Source: Anaerolinea sp. (GTDB taxonomy: Bacteria; Chloroflexota; Anaerolineae; Anaerolineales; Anaerolineaceae). From it: a stretch of DNA of 64,000 bases. The DNA lies in contig PNON01000002.1 of the NCBI GenBank assembly GCA_013824865.1, positions 1-64,000 of the forward strand. Direction: 5' to 3'. The translations under genes and the position numbers were made by a program. Position 1 is the first letter of the stretch. Each line of letters begins with the position of its first letter. Of this stretch, positions 15,767 to 24,689 are shown in pieces. Below the pieces are notes generated by a model, which did no database searches, had not been told where the DNA came from, and saw only the letters and a list, made by a program, of their open reading frames with translations.

Positions 15767-18355
15767 TTATTCCCCCACCGTCAATTGGATGATGTGGGTT
15801 TTCACCAGGCCATCCACATTGATGACCTGCAGCCGCAGTGAGTACAGCCCAGCAAACCCTGATGTGTCCCATTCCGCCAGCGTGCCTTCGAGCACCGGCT
15901 TGGTTCCAGCGCTGCCCACCTGGTACCACGACTGTGGATTCAAGCCCTGCCCCACATCCAGGCGGTAACTGGCGAAATCCTGGCTGCTGGCTGTACCCGT
16001 GATGACCACCTTCCCGCTTACAGATGCAAACATCTCCGGGGAAGTGATATGCACCGCCGGATCCTGCCTGGAAGGCTGAACCGGATCGTAAGTCACCGGC
16101 AGGGAAGGCAATTGATTCTCCTTCGCCCATGCCTGATAGCGCTCCGGTATCTGCATGAATACCTTTTTGACCACCATTTGAGGCGGGGTGAAGACGGTGG
16201 CCAGGTTGCCGGTTTCATAATTGATCTCGGCGGCTTGATACAGGTCATCCACCCGGTCGGGCTCGTTGCCGCTGATGAAGATCTCCGGCACGATTTTAGG
16301 GCAGTCCTCATCCGGCAGCAGACCGGATGGATAACATACATTCAGGTGGGTGATGCCCGCTGGCTCAGACCAGTTGAATCCCTGTGTGCCTGTCAGGCTA
16401 TATTGCATGAGTGCACGCCAGATTCCAGCAGACCAGCGTGGTTCCACGGTTGCCTGTGAGGATACCCCGGCATCCGCCATCCGGGTGACGATCACCCTGT
16501 TCGGTGTGTATCCCACCGTGAAAACGCTGCGCCCATCCGCCACTTGCCCGGTTTTTATGGCTGCATCCATCCCAGCATTCAAAATCCCAACCAGGACAGG
16601 GTCACCCGCGCGCGCAGAGTCATCCGACAGCACATGGTTGACCAGGTATGCCAACTGCTGGCTGACTACAGCCAGTTCAACTGGGTTTTCATTATCCACA
16701 ATCGTCCTGCCGCCTCCATCCACGACACTCAGAATAAAGTTGGCTTCAGACTCAATACTCGTTTCAGCGACCTTTGTACCAGTCAGCAGCCCACCATTGG
16801 CCAGCATCCCATAGGCACGGGCTACATCCACAATATTAGCGGAGAGAACTGGCAATAATGTTGGTTCCCCCTGCAGGTTGCCATCCAGCCCCAGCGACTG
16901 CATCAGCTTTTCAAAGGCTGCGGAGCCGGTTAACGCCATCATTTTCGCGGCTGGCGTCAGGTAATCGTTCACCATGGCTGTGCGGACACTCACCGGTCCA
17001 TGATATTTCTTCACATTCCATTGACCCGCATCGAGGTCTGCGTCCGGTACATCCCACACCAGCGCGGCGGGGCTGCCTCCCTGGGCGAATCCGCTAAGGT
17101 AAATAAAGGGGGTCACCAGGCTGCCGGTATCCACTCCAACCCTCCAATCATTTTCAGGTGCAGCCCCCCTTTCAGATAACACCAGCACCTGGCCAGTGCG
17201 CGGATCAAGGATGCCAACAGATGAAGTCAGGCTGCCGGGTGGAAGGGGATCGGTTGGAGGGAGCAGCGGCAGCAGGTTGGCTGCAGGGCAGTTGTCATGG
17301 TTACCCGAGCCTGCTGAGGGCTGCTCCAGCGACTCCAACACCGCCGCTTGTACGCAATCCGCCTGGAATTGCAGATCAACATTCAGCGTAGTCTGCACCA
17401 CCAGCCCGCCCCGTTCGACCCGGTCCTTCCCAATGCTGGCTTCCAACTGCGTTACCGCCTGCTGGATAAACACGGACCAATCCTTAAAGGGATCATCTTG
17501 CCTGGGGGTAAGATTTACTTCTGCCAGCAGCGCCTGGCTGTAAACATCCGGAGAAATCATGCCCTGTGAAACCATCTGCTCCAGGACTTTCTGCTGTGCC
17601 GATCTGGCACCGGCCGGAGAATCCCACGGGTTTACAGCTGGCGCCAGGCTGACACCTGCCAGCATGGCTGCTTCCGAAAGGTCGAGTTGCGTACTTGATT
17701 TGGCGAAATAGGTCCATGCCGCGGATTCGACCCCATAGGCATAATTTCCAAAAGATGCGCTGTTCAGATACCACTCCAGTACCTGTTGGTGCCCATAAAC
17801 AGAAACCGCCCTGCCCGCCAACAACCGTTCGCGGAGAGCGCGCCGCACCCCTGCCGGCTCATCTGAAAGCAGCAACGAAAACACCAACTTCTGTGTAATT
17901 GTGGGGTGCTCCTCCGGGTTCAATGTGCGCAGCGAGTAACCCGGGCTGTCCCAAAAATCCGGTTGGGTGGCAGCCACCATCGCTTTGACCAGGTTAGATG
18001 ATTTTCCGCCATCCAGCCTGCTAATTGATGCATACTCTCGTGTAACTCCTGGCATGGCAATTTCCACCAGCAGCACATTCTGGTCGCGGTCGAAAAGCTG
18101 TGTCGGGTGGGCATACATCCCGCTGTCAGGATCAAAAACGGACGCCAGCTCTTCCACCCCCGGCAGCCCGCGGATGAGGCCAGCATATTGCCAGGCTGCC
18201 AGTGCAAGGAAGGATGCCAGCAGTAAGATGATTAAAGCAGCAGCTGAAAAACCCGCGCGTCCGATGAATGTCTGCCATGGTTCAATCCCCCGCCTGCGGC
18301 GCTCCCTGCGGTTCTTGATCAACAGATAAACAATTGGACGTTTCAGACGTTTCAT
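15767..18355 (-). CDS. Class A penicillin-binding protein homologue with degenerate active sites
   Basis: The 862-residue protein has the layout of a bifunctional PBP: a basic N-terminus, one membrane helix (about 36-56), a glycosyltransferase-51 fold (about 80-250), a transpeptidase fold (about 370-680) and a C-terminal Ig-like domain. The GT51 fold is recognisable (PTITQKLV, VLEWYLNSASFGNYAYGVE), but the catalytic Glu-Asp is Gln131-Pro132 and the usual His is Pro138. In the transpeptidase the SxxK motif is S412-L-V-T415, so the lysine is absent, and no SxN is seen; only KTG (601-603) remains. It is therefore predicted to be catalytically dead and perhaps a scaffold in wall synthesis. It is the last gene after hom-folK-folP, 9 bases from folP. 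Confidence 0.85.
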   Translation of the reverse strand: MKRLKRPIVYLLIKNRRERRRRGIEPWQTFIGRAGFSAAALIILLLASFLALAAWQYAGLIRGLPGVEELASVFDPDSGMYAHPTQLFDRDQNVLLVEIAMPGVTREYASISRLDGGKSSNLVKAMVAATQPDFWDSPGYSLRTLNPEEHPTITQKLVFSLLLSDEPAGVRRALRERLLAGRAVSVYGHQQVLEWYLNSASFGNYAYGVESAAWTYFAKSSTQLDLSEAAMLAGVSLAPAVNPWDSPAGARSAQQKVLEQMVSQGMISPDVYSQALLAEVNLTPRQDDPFKDWSVFIQQAVTQLEASIGKDRVERGGLVVQTTLNVDLQFQADCVQAAVLESLEQPSAGSGNHDNCPAANLLPLLPPTDPLPPGSLTSSVGILDPRTGQVLVLSERGAAPENDWRVGVDTGSLVTPFIYLSGFAQGGSPAALVWDVPDADLDAGQWNVKKYHGPVSVRTAMVNDYLTPAAKMMALTGSAAFEKLMQSLGLDGNLQGEPTLLPVLSANIVDVARAYGMLANGGLLTGTKVAETSIESEANFILSVVDGGGRTIVDNENPVELAVVSQQLAYLVNHVLSDDSARAGDPVLVGILNAGMDAAIKTGQVADGRSVFTVGYTPNRVIVTRMADAGVSSQATVEPRWSAGIWRALMQYSLTGTQGFNWSEPAGITHLNVCYPSGLLPDEDCPKIVPEIFISGNEPDRVDDLYQAAEINYETGNLATVFTPPQMVVKKVFMQIPERYQAWAKENQLPSLPVTYDPVQPSRQDPAVHITSPEMFASVSGKVVITGTASSQDFASYRLDVGQGLNPQSWYQVGSAGTKPVLEGTLAEWDTSGFAGLYSLRLQVINVDGLVKTHIIQLTVGE

Positions 18356-18364
18356 TGGAAGGAA

Positions 18365-19237
18365 TTATGTTGATCTGCTGCTGGCCAGGATGGCGTCTGT
18401 CATCTTAACTACCCGTACCATCTGCTTTACATCGTGCACGCGGATGACTGCCGCGCCGCGCAGAATTCCCACCACCACTGCGGCAGCAGTCCCTTCCACC
18501 CGCTCGTTCGGAGGCACATCAAGTGTATAGCCGATGAACGATTTGCGGGATGGTCCCAACAGCACCGGGTAACCAAGTTCACAGATCTCACCCAACCGGT
18601 CGATCAGCTGCATATTCTGATTGACCGTCTTGCCAAAACCGATGCCCGGGTCCAGGATGATATTACTTCCCGGCACCCCGGCCTGGTGGGCAATATGCAC
18701 CGAGTTCATTAATTCCGCGCAAATATCGGGCAACAGGTCAGAGTAGTCCGCGCCCAGGTACATGCCCCCCAACCGTTGCTGCATCAGTACTTCGGTGGGT
18801 TTGCTGCGGTTGTGCATCAAAATCAGCGGCGCGTTGTGGCGGGCTGCCAGCGCAGCCATGTCTGGGTCCGCCCTAAGCCCCCACACATCGTTGATCCAAT
18901 CCGCGCCGGCATCCAGCGCTGCTGCTGCAACCTCCGCCTTATAGGTATCCACCGAGATGGTAATATCCATCTCTTTCCTTATGGCCTGGATCACCGGTGC
19001 CACACGGTCGATTTCTTCCGCGCTTGAAATGGTTTCCGAACCCGGGCGGGTGGATTCTCCCCCCACATCCAAAATATGGGCGCCCTCAGCAACGAACTCG
19101 CGAGCCTGCTTCAAGGCGGCTTCCACCACGGCGCCAGCTGCCATCAGCCCATCGCCGGAGAAGCTATCCGGTGTGATATTAAGGATACCCATCACATAGG
19201 TGTGATCGCGTTTCTGCAAATCCGCTGGATGTATCAT
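18365..19237 (-). CDS. folP: Dihydropteroate synthase
   Basis: This TIM-barrel enzyme joins p-aminobenzoate to hydroxymethyl-dihydropterin pyrophosphate in folate synthesis. The 290-residue product has signatures MGILNITPDSFSGDG and ILDVGGESTRPGS near the N-terminus, then the conserved IILDPGIGFGKT. I choose the ATG at 19237, which overlaps the folK stop as ATGA, over an in-frame start ten codons upstream. It is translationally coupled to folK. Confidence 0.95.
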   Translation of the reverse strand: MIHPADLQKRDHTYVMGILNITPDSFSGDGLMAAGAVVEAALKQAREFVAEGAHILDVGGESTRPGSETISSAEEIDRVAPVIQAIRKEMDITISVDTYKAEVAAAALDAGADWINDVWGLRADPDMAALAARHNAPLILMHNRSKPTEVLMQQRLGGMYLGADYSDLLPDICAELMNSVHIAHQAGVPGSNIILDPGIGFGKTVNQNMQLIDRLGEICELGYPVLLGPSRKSFIGYTLDVPPNERVEGTAAAVVVGILRGAAVIRVHDVKQMVRVVKMTDAILASSRST

Positions 19238-19719
19238 GCTTCCATCACCTTCCTGATCCCTGCGCAATCAAGCTTGTCAAGCAGTTCCTGTACGGTTTCA
19301 TTCAACCCAGGGACGAGCAGCAGGGGAGCGATCTCCGCCAGCGGTACCAGCACAAAGGCTCGTTCTGCCAGCATCGGGTGCGGGATTGTCAAACCTGGGA
19401 TAGCTAGCTGCAAGTCGTCGTAGGTCAAGATGTCGAGGTCAATCAATCGTGGGCCATAGCGGAAGCCGGGAACCCGTCCGATTTCAGCTTCCAATGCCTT
19501 TAATGCTTTCAACAGCCCATCTGGTTCCAACGCAGTCTGTACCCTGACTGCCAGGTTATAAAACGCAGGCTGATCGGTGTAACCCCAGGGATCCGTTTCA
19601 TAGAGGCTGGAGGTGGCTTCCATCCTGCAGAAACCAGCCAATCCCTCCAGAGCACGCTGCAAATTCTTCACCCGCTCACCCAGGTTGGTACCTATGGATA
19701 GGAAAACAGTGTGATGCAT
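19234..19719 (-). CDS. folK: 2-amino-4-hydroxy-6-hydroxymethyldihydropteridine pyrophosphokinase
   Basis: The 161-residue HPPK transfers pyrophosphate from ATP to the pterin just before the FolP step. The family features are present: FLSIGTNLGERVKNLQRAL at the N-terminus, then the YETDPWGYTDQPAFYN loop and the metal-binding PRLIDLDIL segment. Its ATG shares one base with the stop of hom (TAATG), and its stop overlaps the folP start, giving a tightly coupled hom-folK-folP unit. Confidence 0.95.
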   Translation of the reverse strand: MHHTVFLSIGTNLGERVKNLQRALEGLAGFCRMEATSSLYETDPWGYTDQPAFYNLAVRVQTALEPDGLLKALKALEAEIGRVPGFRYGPRLIDLDILTYDDLQLAIPGLTIPHPMLAERAFVLVPLAEIAPLLLVPGLNETVQELLDKLDCAGIRKVMEA

Positions 19720-20753
19720 TATCCGCCCTGTTTCAGGGTCTGCAGCCAGTCTGCGAACAGTCCGTAAGCTGTTGTCTCTGGCCCCGGATCGGATTCCACG
19801 ATCCCCAACCCGGGCAGGGTGTCCGTCTCGAACTGGGCATAGGAACTGGTGCCGTTGATGCTGTAAAGAGGCGAATCCGGGCCCACCATTTCAGGCGCCA
19901 CCCGGGCTTCCACGTCATTTCCATTTCGCCGCGCAGAACAGACCAGCTTCCAGCGTTTGCCCTGAGACCTGGCTGATTCCAGGTCGAAGGGTGTAATGCC
20001 GCGGATGCCTTCGCGCTGTACATCCTGCGGCAGCAACGGGATGCCCATCAGCACGGTGCTCAACGCTGCCACCTTGATGGCTGCGTCCCAGCCGTCCACA
20101 TCCGCGCTGGGGTCAGTTTCCGTGATGCCGATCTGGCGGCCATATTCTAATGCCTGCTCAAAGGTGCGTCCGTTTTCCATCTCAGTGAGCAGCATATTGG
20201 TACAGGAGTTGAGGATGCCTTTGAAACCGCGCAGCTCAATGCCCGGCAGCGCCGCGCGGAAGAGGGAGAAGATGGGCGCGCCATCCATCACCGTTGATTC
20301 AAACAGGAAACGTTTACCCATTTTTGAGGCCAGCTTGGTGAGCATTTGATAACCATGCACCACTGGCCCCTTGTTGGCAGTGATGGCATCCATGCCCAGC
20401 TCCAGGGCGGTCTTCAGGTGGTCAATGGCTGGCTGGCCAGTGTGGTGGTTGACCGGGGAATTCTCAAACAGCACATCCCCCGGGTAGGTATGAATGAACG
20501 CAATGCTATCGGTTGGACACTCCGCGATGGAAAGGGAGTCGAGCGAGCCGCCTTGTTTGAGTTTATTCAATACTTTGTGGATGTCCAGGCCATCGGGGTT
20601 GATCGCTGCACCGTGCCGCCGGGTGTAGATACCGGTAACGATGAAATCCGTGTCATAATCCCGTTGAACCAGATCCCGCTTTTGAAGTAATAGCCTGGCC
20701 AAAGCCTGCCCCACATTCCCGAAACCCATAAAAACAAGTCGTTTCACGCTCAT
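19719..20753 (-). CDS. hom: Homoserine dehydrogenase
   Basis: The 344-residue enzyme reduces aspartate semialdehyde to homoserine with NAD(P)H. It starts with the Rossmann segment RLVFMGFGNVGQALARLL and has a central catalytic domain (SADVDGWDAAIKVAALS). It lacks a C-terminal ACT domain, so it is probably not threonine-inhibited through that domain. A strong AAGGAG site precedes the ATG. It feeds the ThrB-ThrC pair at 0.4-2.4 kb but is clustered here with folate genes. The 240 bases upstream (to 20995) hold no recognised leader element. Confidence 0.93.
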   Translation of the reverse strand: MSVKRLVFMGFGNVGQALARLLLQKRDLVQRDYDTDFIVTGIYTRRHGAAINPDGLDIHKVLNKLKQGGSLDSLSIAECPTDSIAFIHTYPGDVLFENSPVNHHTGQPAIDHLKTALELGMDAITANKGPVVHGYQMLTKLASKMGKRFLFESTVMDGAPIFSLFRAALPGIELRGFKGILNSCTNMLLTEMENGRTFEQALEYGRQIGITETDPSADVDGWDAAIKVAALSTVLMGIPLLPQDVQREGIRGITPFDLESARSQGKRWKLVCSARRNGNDVEARVAPEMVGPDSPLYSINGTSSYAQFETDTLPGLGIVESDPGPETTAYGLFADWLQTLKQGG

Positions 20754-20995
20754 ATTTGCTCCTTATTTCTTCTTAATATGATAACGCAGAAATGGTTTTT
20801 AGAGCGAAGATAGTGTTTTCCAATGATGTGACCTGGTATTCCAACTATGGTTGTTCGCCCAGCGCTAAATGGCAGCCAACTTTCATCCACCAACGCCCAG
20901 CTCCACGCTGGCGAGGTATGCACATGGTGATTACCCATTACTTGTTTCTAGACTGGATAAAATCTATCGCAACCTTCTCCACCCCGTTAATTGGG

Positions 20996-22009
20996 TTAAG
21001 ATGATAATTCAGTTAATATGGCATCAATCCGTATTAATTCCTCCGGGGTGAAATCCAGGCGATCCAATGATTTGACGGTGTCCTCAATCTGAGCAGGGCT
21101 GGAGGCGCCCACCAGCGCGGATGTCACCGCTGGTTGGCGCAGCACCCAGGCAATAGCCATCTGCGCCATACTTTGCCCGCGCTGCTGCGCGATATCATTT
21201 AACTGCCTGATCTTCGCAATCAACTCTGGCTTCACATCATCCTTCTGCAGGTAAGCTACCGACCGGCTGGCGCGCGAACCCTGGGGGATGCCGCCCAGGT
21301 AGCGGTTGGAGAGCAAGCCCTGCGCCAGTGGCGAGAACACGATGCAGCCCACCCCTTCTTTTCCCAGCACATCCAACAGGCCGTCTTCCACCCAGCGGTT
21401 GAGCATGTTATATACGGGTTGATGGATCAACATGGGGGTGCCCAACCCACGCAGGACGTGCACCGCGCGAGCGGTCAGCTCGGGTCCATACGAAGATACG
21501 CCCACATACAGCGCCTTGCCTGAACGGACAATGTGATCCAGCGCGCCCATGGTCTCTTCCAGCGGGGTGTCGGGGTCGGGGCGGTGGTGGTAGAAGATAT
21601 CCACATAGTCCAACCCCATGCGCTTGAGACTTTGATCAAGGCTGGCGATGAGGTATTTGCGTGAGCCAAGGTTGCCATAAGGACCCGGCCACATATCCCA
21701 GCCCGCCTTGGTGGAGATGATCAGTTCATCCCGGTATGGTTTAAAATCCCTGGCAAATATCGCACCGAACGTCTCCTCAGCAGAGCCGTAAGGCGGGCCG
21801 TAATTGTTGGCCAGGTCGAAATGGGTCACCCCCAGGTCGAAGGCGTGGCGCAAGATGGCACGCCCGTTCTCCAGTGAGTCGATGCCGCCAAAGTTGTGCC
21901 ACAGGCCGAGGGATATTCGTGGCAGTAACAGGCCGCTGCGTCCGCAGCGTTTATATTGCATGGATTCATACCGATTTTTATCGGGCAGGTAGGCGGGTGT
22001 AATGAACAT
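20996..22009 (-). CDS. Aldo/keto reductase, L-glyceraldehyde-3-phosphate reductase type
   Basis: The 337-residue NADPH-dependent TIM-barrel reductase has the AKR tetrad in FDLANNYGPPYGSAE (Asp, Tyr), STKAGWDMWPGPYG (Lys) and DIFYHHRPDP (His). The long GWDMWPGPYG loop and the order of segments are those of the YghZ/Gpr group (AKR14), which reduces L-glyceraldehyde 3-phosphate and other aldehydes. The ATG at 22009 has an AGGAG site six bases upstream, favouring the longer N-terminus over Met17. It appears monocistronic. Confidence 0.9.
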   Translation of the reverse strand: MFITPAYLPDKNRYESMQYKRCGRSGLLLPRISLGLWHNFGGIDSLENGRAILRHAFDLGVTHFDLANNYGPPYGSAEETFGAIFARDFKPYRDELIISTKAGWDMWPGPYGNLGSRKYLIASLDQSLKRMGLDYVDIFYHHRPDPDTPLEETMGALDHIVRSGKALYVGVSSYGPELTARAVHVLRGLGTPMLIHQPVYNMLNRWVEDGLLDVLGKEGVGCIVFSPLAQGLLSNRYLGGIPQGSRASRSVAYLQKDDVKPELIAKIRQLNDIAQQRGQSMAQMAIAWVLRQPAVTSALVGASSPAQIEDTVKSLDRLDFTPEELIRIDAILTELSS

Positions 22010-22236
22010 GGGTTACTCCTCTGTTTGAAAAATATCTATGGCTCTTTACAGTACCAAAATATTCCATCACCTCTTAATTATTACACAGTCCACACTTTTT
22101 CGTTTAATCCAACCAAATTACATCAAAATGCCATCCCAACCGTAGGTCGGTTTGAGGGTAATGCTACAGGCTGGCCAACTCGCACAAACCCGAAAACCGA
22201 CAAATATGATGGATTTCTTGCTTTTCTGGCTGTTGC

Positions 22237-22524
22237 GTTGGATTTCGCTGTCCCTCGACAAGCTCGGGAACCGGCTCAATCCAACCTAAGCATTTCTAAT
22301 ACTCAATTATTATTACATAATCCGGTTAATTGCGGTTAATAACCCCATATCACGTCAGATTTCGTAGATGTGCTTTGTGTTGGATTTCGCTGTCCCTCGA
22401 CAAGCTCGGGAACCGGCTCAATCCAACCGCGCATTTCCTTAATACCCCCAGGTAACAGTCAGTACCGCTGCAATAATGACAGATTCCGTAGGTTGGATAG
22501 AGGGTGGCAGCCTGAAATCCAACC
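22237..22524 (+). repeat. Identical 49-bp palindrome-ended repeats and related copy
   Basis: The 49-base element bounded by GTTGGATTTCGC and GCTCAATCCAAC occurs identically at 22237-22285 and 22379-22427. A diverged shorter version with the same ends is at 22491-22524. The ends are inverted repeats (GTTGGATT/AATCCAAC) around a TCGACAAGCTCGGG core. A short segment just before the third copy (about 22459-22485) resembles the 3' end of the adjacent permease gene. No gene is supported between 22010 and 22550. Confidence 0.8.
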
Positions 22525-22550
22525 TGCGAACCCCTACAGGCTTTCCAACC

Positions 22551-24095
22551 TTAGAAGCTCCAAACGAAGGTCAGTACCGCGCAGACTGCTGTGATAATGA
22601 CGGAGATCACGAAAGTCAGCGGAATCACACGGGCTTCCTCGCCGATTCGATCAATACTGGCAGCGGCATTCTGCAGTTTGGCCGGGGAGATCACGCTAGC
22701 CAGACCGCCGCCAATTCCGCTGGCAGCCGCGATCACCAGCCCCACCCCGCCGATCTGTTGCGCAGTGGTCAGGTGCAGGGTGGTCAGCATGGCAATGGCT
22801 GAGGTTTCAGACCCGCTGATGAAGCCGGCAAACAGCCCCAGGTACGGGGCTGCCAGCGGGTAAAACCTCCCAAACGCGTTTGCAGCGGCATTCGCCAACA
22901 CGACCACCATGTTGTTTTCGGGGTTGGCTAGTGACCAATCCAACCCCTTGCCGGAATGGTTGATGACCAGGGCGATGGCAAAGAAAACTCCGGCTGCCAG
23001 CATGGGACGCGGAAAACGTTTGAACCACCTGCGCATGGATGCTTTTACCTGGCTGCCGGTGGGTTTTAAGAATGGGAGCGCCAGAACGGTACTGACCAGC
23101 ACCCAGAAGTATGCCTGCCACAACACCCGCAATTTCTCTGGCGCACCGGGGATGACTTCAACTGGCATGGCGAATTTTGTGAAAACCAGGTTGAAGAATG
23201 GCAGAAAAGGCGCATTGACCAGCAAGGAAAATACCACCAGGATGATCCACGGCGAGAGCGCCTTCCACAAAGGCATCGAGCGTTCGGCTGCCAGGTCTTT
23301 TTCGGTCAATGCGCTACGGTCCACGATCGGTTGCCGGAACAGCTTAAGATACAGCAGCATCACCAGGACCACTCCCAGCCCGGCGGCGATGCCGGTGATG
23401 GTGATCAGCCCGATGCTGTTCATGCCAATAGCGACCATTCCGGCAGTCAGCCCGGCCAAAAGCGCGGGGAAGAAGCCTTTGCGAAGCATCTCACCTTTAC
23501 CGGCGATCCATAGCATGCCCAAAGCAATACAGGTACTGATGAAGGGCATATAGCGGGCAAAGTAGATGCCCACTTCCGCCACCGGCTTGCCCACGAAACC
23601 AGCAAAAACCACCACCGGGATACCCAGCAATGCATAGGTGCACAGCGCGTCATAACCGATGGCTGGTAACGCGATGGAGATGAAGGATGAATAGCCCATG
23701 GCCAGCATGATGGGCGGCAGGATGGAAACCGGGGTGGCACCCAGCGCGGCCAGCAGCGTACCGAAGCCCATATTGACCAGCATGATCTGCACCACCCGGT
23801 TGGAAGGCGAGATGGTCTTGATCAGGGCGACGATGCGCGCCATGGCACCGGTCTCCTGCATGAGGGTGATCTGCAGGATGGAGACGGCCACCATCAAGGC
23901 GATGGGCAGGGATGCCAACACCCCGGAGAGGCTGGCTTTAAAGGCGATTGCCAGCGGCGTTTTGAAAAAGACCCAGGCGACCAGCATGGTGGCTACCCAA
24001 CCGATCAGCCCGGCAATATCCGCCGGGGTGCGGCGCAGGATGAGCAGCAGAAAGATGACGATAACCGGGAGCAGGACGAGCAGGAGCGGGAGCAT
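22551..24095 (-). CDS. L-lactate permease family transporter
   Basis: The 514-residue integral membrane protein has about twelve to fourteen hydrophobic helices and belongs to the LctP/LldP lactate permease family. Characteristic text includes ILRRTPADIAGLIGW at the N-terminus, VNMGFGTLLAALGATPVS, and the C-terminal GLFAGFISGSETSAIAML then VISPAKLQNAAASI. The predicted role is uptake of lactate, glycolate or a similar 2-hydroxy acid with a proton. A perfect -10 TATAAT (24110-24105) lies nine bases before the ATG, with no ribosome site, suggesting a leaderless or near-leaderless message. Broken copies lie at 25.8 and 32.7 kb. Confidence 0.9.
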   Translation of the reverse strand: MLPLLLVLLPVIVIFLLLILRRTPADIAGLIGWVATMLVAWVFFKTPLAIAFKASLSGVLASLPIALMVAVSILQITLMQETGAMARIVALIKTISPSNRVVQIMLVNMGFGTLLAALGATPVSILPPIMLAMGYSSFISIALPAIGYDALCTYALLGIPVVVFAGFVGKPVAEVGIYFARYMPFISTCIALGMLWIAGKGEMLRKGFFPALLAGLTAGMVAIGMNSIGLITITGIAAGLGVVLVMLLYLKLFRQPIVDRSALTEKDLAAERSMPLWKALSPWIILVVFSLLVNAPFLPFFNLVFTKFAMPVEVIPGAPEKLRVLWQAYFWVLVSTVLALPFLKPTGSQVKASMRRWFKRFPRPMLAAGVFFAIALVINHSGKGLDWSLANPENNMVVVLANAAANAFGRFYPLAAPYLGLFAGFISGSETSAIAMLTTLHLTTAQQIGGVGLVIAAASGIGGGLASVISPAKLQNAAASIDRIGEEARVIPLTFVISVIITAVCAVLTFVWSF

Positions 24096-24202
24096 ATGAA
24101 TGAGATTATACAGGAGAATAGAGAATGGAGAATTGAAATTCGTAATTCGAAAATAAGAAGACCTGGCGGTTAGTTCATGTAAATTTCGGAAAAGCCGGGG
24201 CG

Positions 24203-24270
24203 ACCGATGGGGAAGTCAGTCGGTGACAAAATGTAACCTACTGAAATTGGAAGCCGTGGATGGAATGAAT
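24203..24270 (+). pseudogene. Short relic of a DinD-like gene
   Basis: About 60 bases here (GTCAGTCGGTGACAAAATG, then CTACTGAAATTGGAAGCC) match the interior of the intact DinD-like gene at about 24865-24920 with few differences. They are in the same orientation but without the rest of the gene. It is a truncated duplicate left some 420 bases upstream of the intact gene's start. Confidence 0.7.
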
Positions 24271-24351
24271 TACGATCACATTTTCCCATCTCGGTTCTCT
24301 TTTCTCCTTTCTCGCTTTTCGCAATGACTAAACACTCCTCACTATACTTTG

Positions 24352-24610
24352 TGTTTTCGTCCCGCTTGCAACCCGTCTACGCTGGGATTGCAACGGGACT
24401 GCATTCCTTACTTCGTTCGTCATTTGTGCCTTAAGTGATTGGCACTTATGTCCACAGGACTTCACTTCGTTTCGTAATGAAATGTTCTGTATGCCGAAAA
24501 TTTCTGATCTCTTTTTAGATTATATGTTCTATAATTATTATAAGCACGAAAATGGGCTTGTCTAGCTGTCATTAATGACAGTTAGAAGGGAAACAAAAAA
24601 GGACAAATAA
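24352..24610 (+). repeat. About 250-bp repeat, copy A, with 16-bp palindrome upstream of the DinD-like gene
   Basis: It matches 6789-7040. It contains the perfect palindrome CTGTCATTAATGACAG at 24566-24581, followed by an A-rich GGGAAACAAAAAAGGACAAA segment. It occupies the region before the DinD-like gene and may carry its promoter and operator. Confidence 0.85.
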
Positions 24611-24689
24611 AATAAACTATAATTTAATGCAAACAGGCAAAAATTGATTGCCCATTTTTCACACTCATTATCAAAACAGGGAGAATCAC

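Noticed and set aside
20764..20995. Possible riboswitch or T-box leader for hom
   Set aside because: I looked for a T-box core, a terminator/antiterminator pair or a known aptamer consensus before hom and found none. Covariance-model scanning would settle it.
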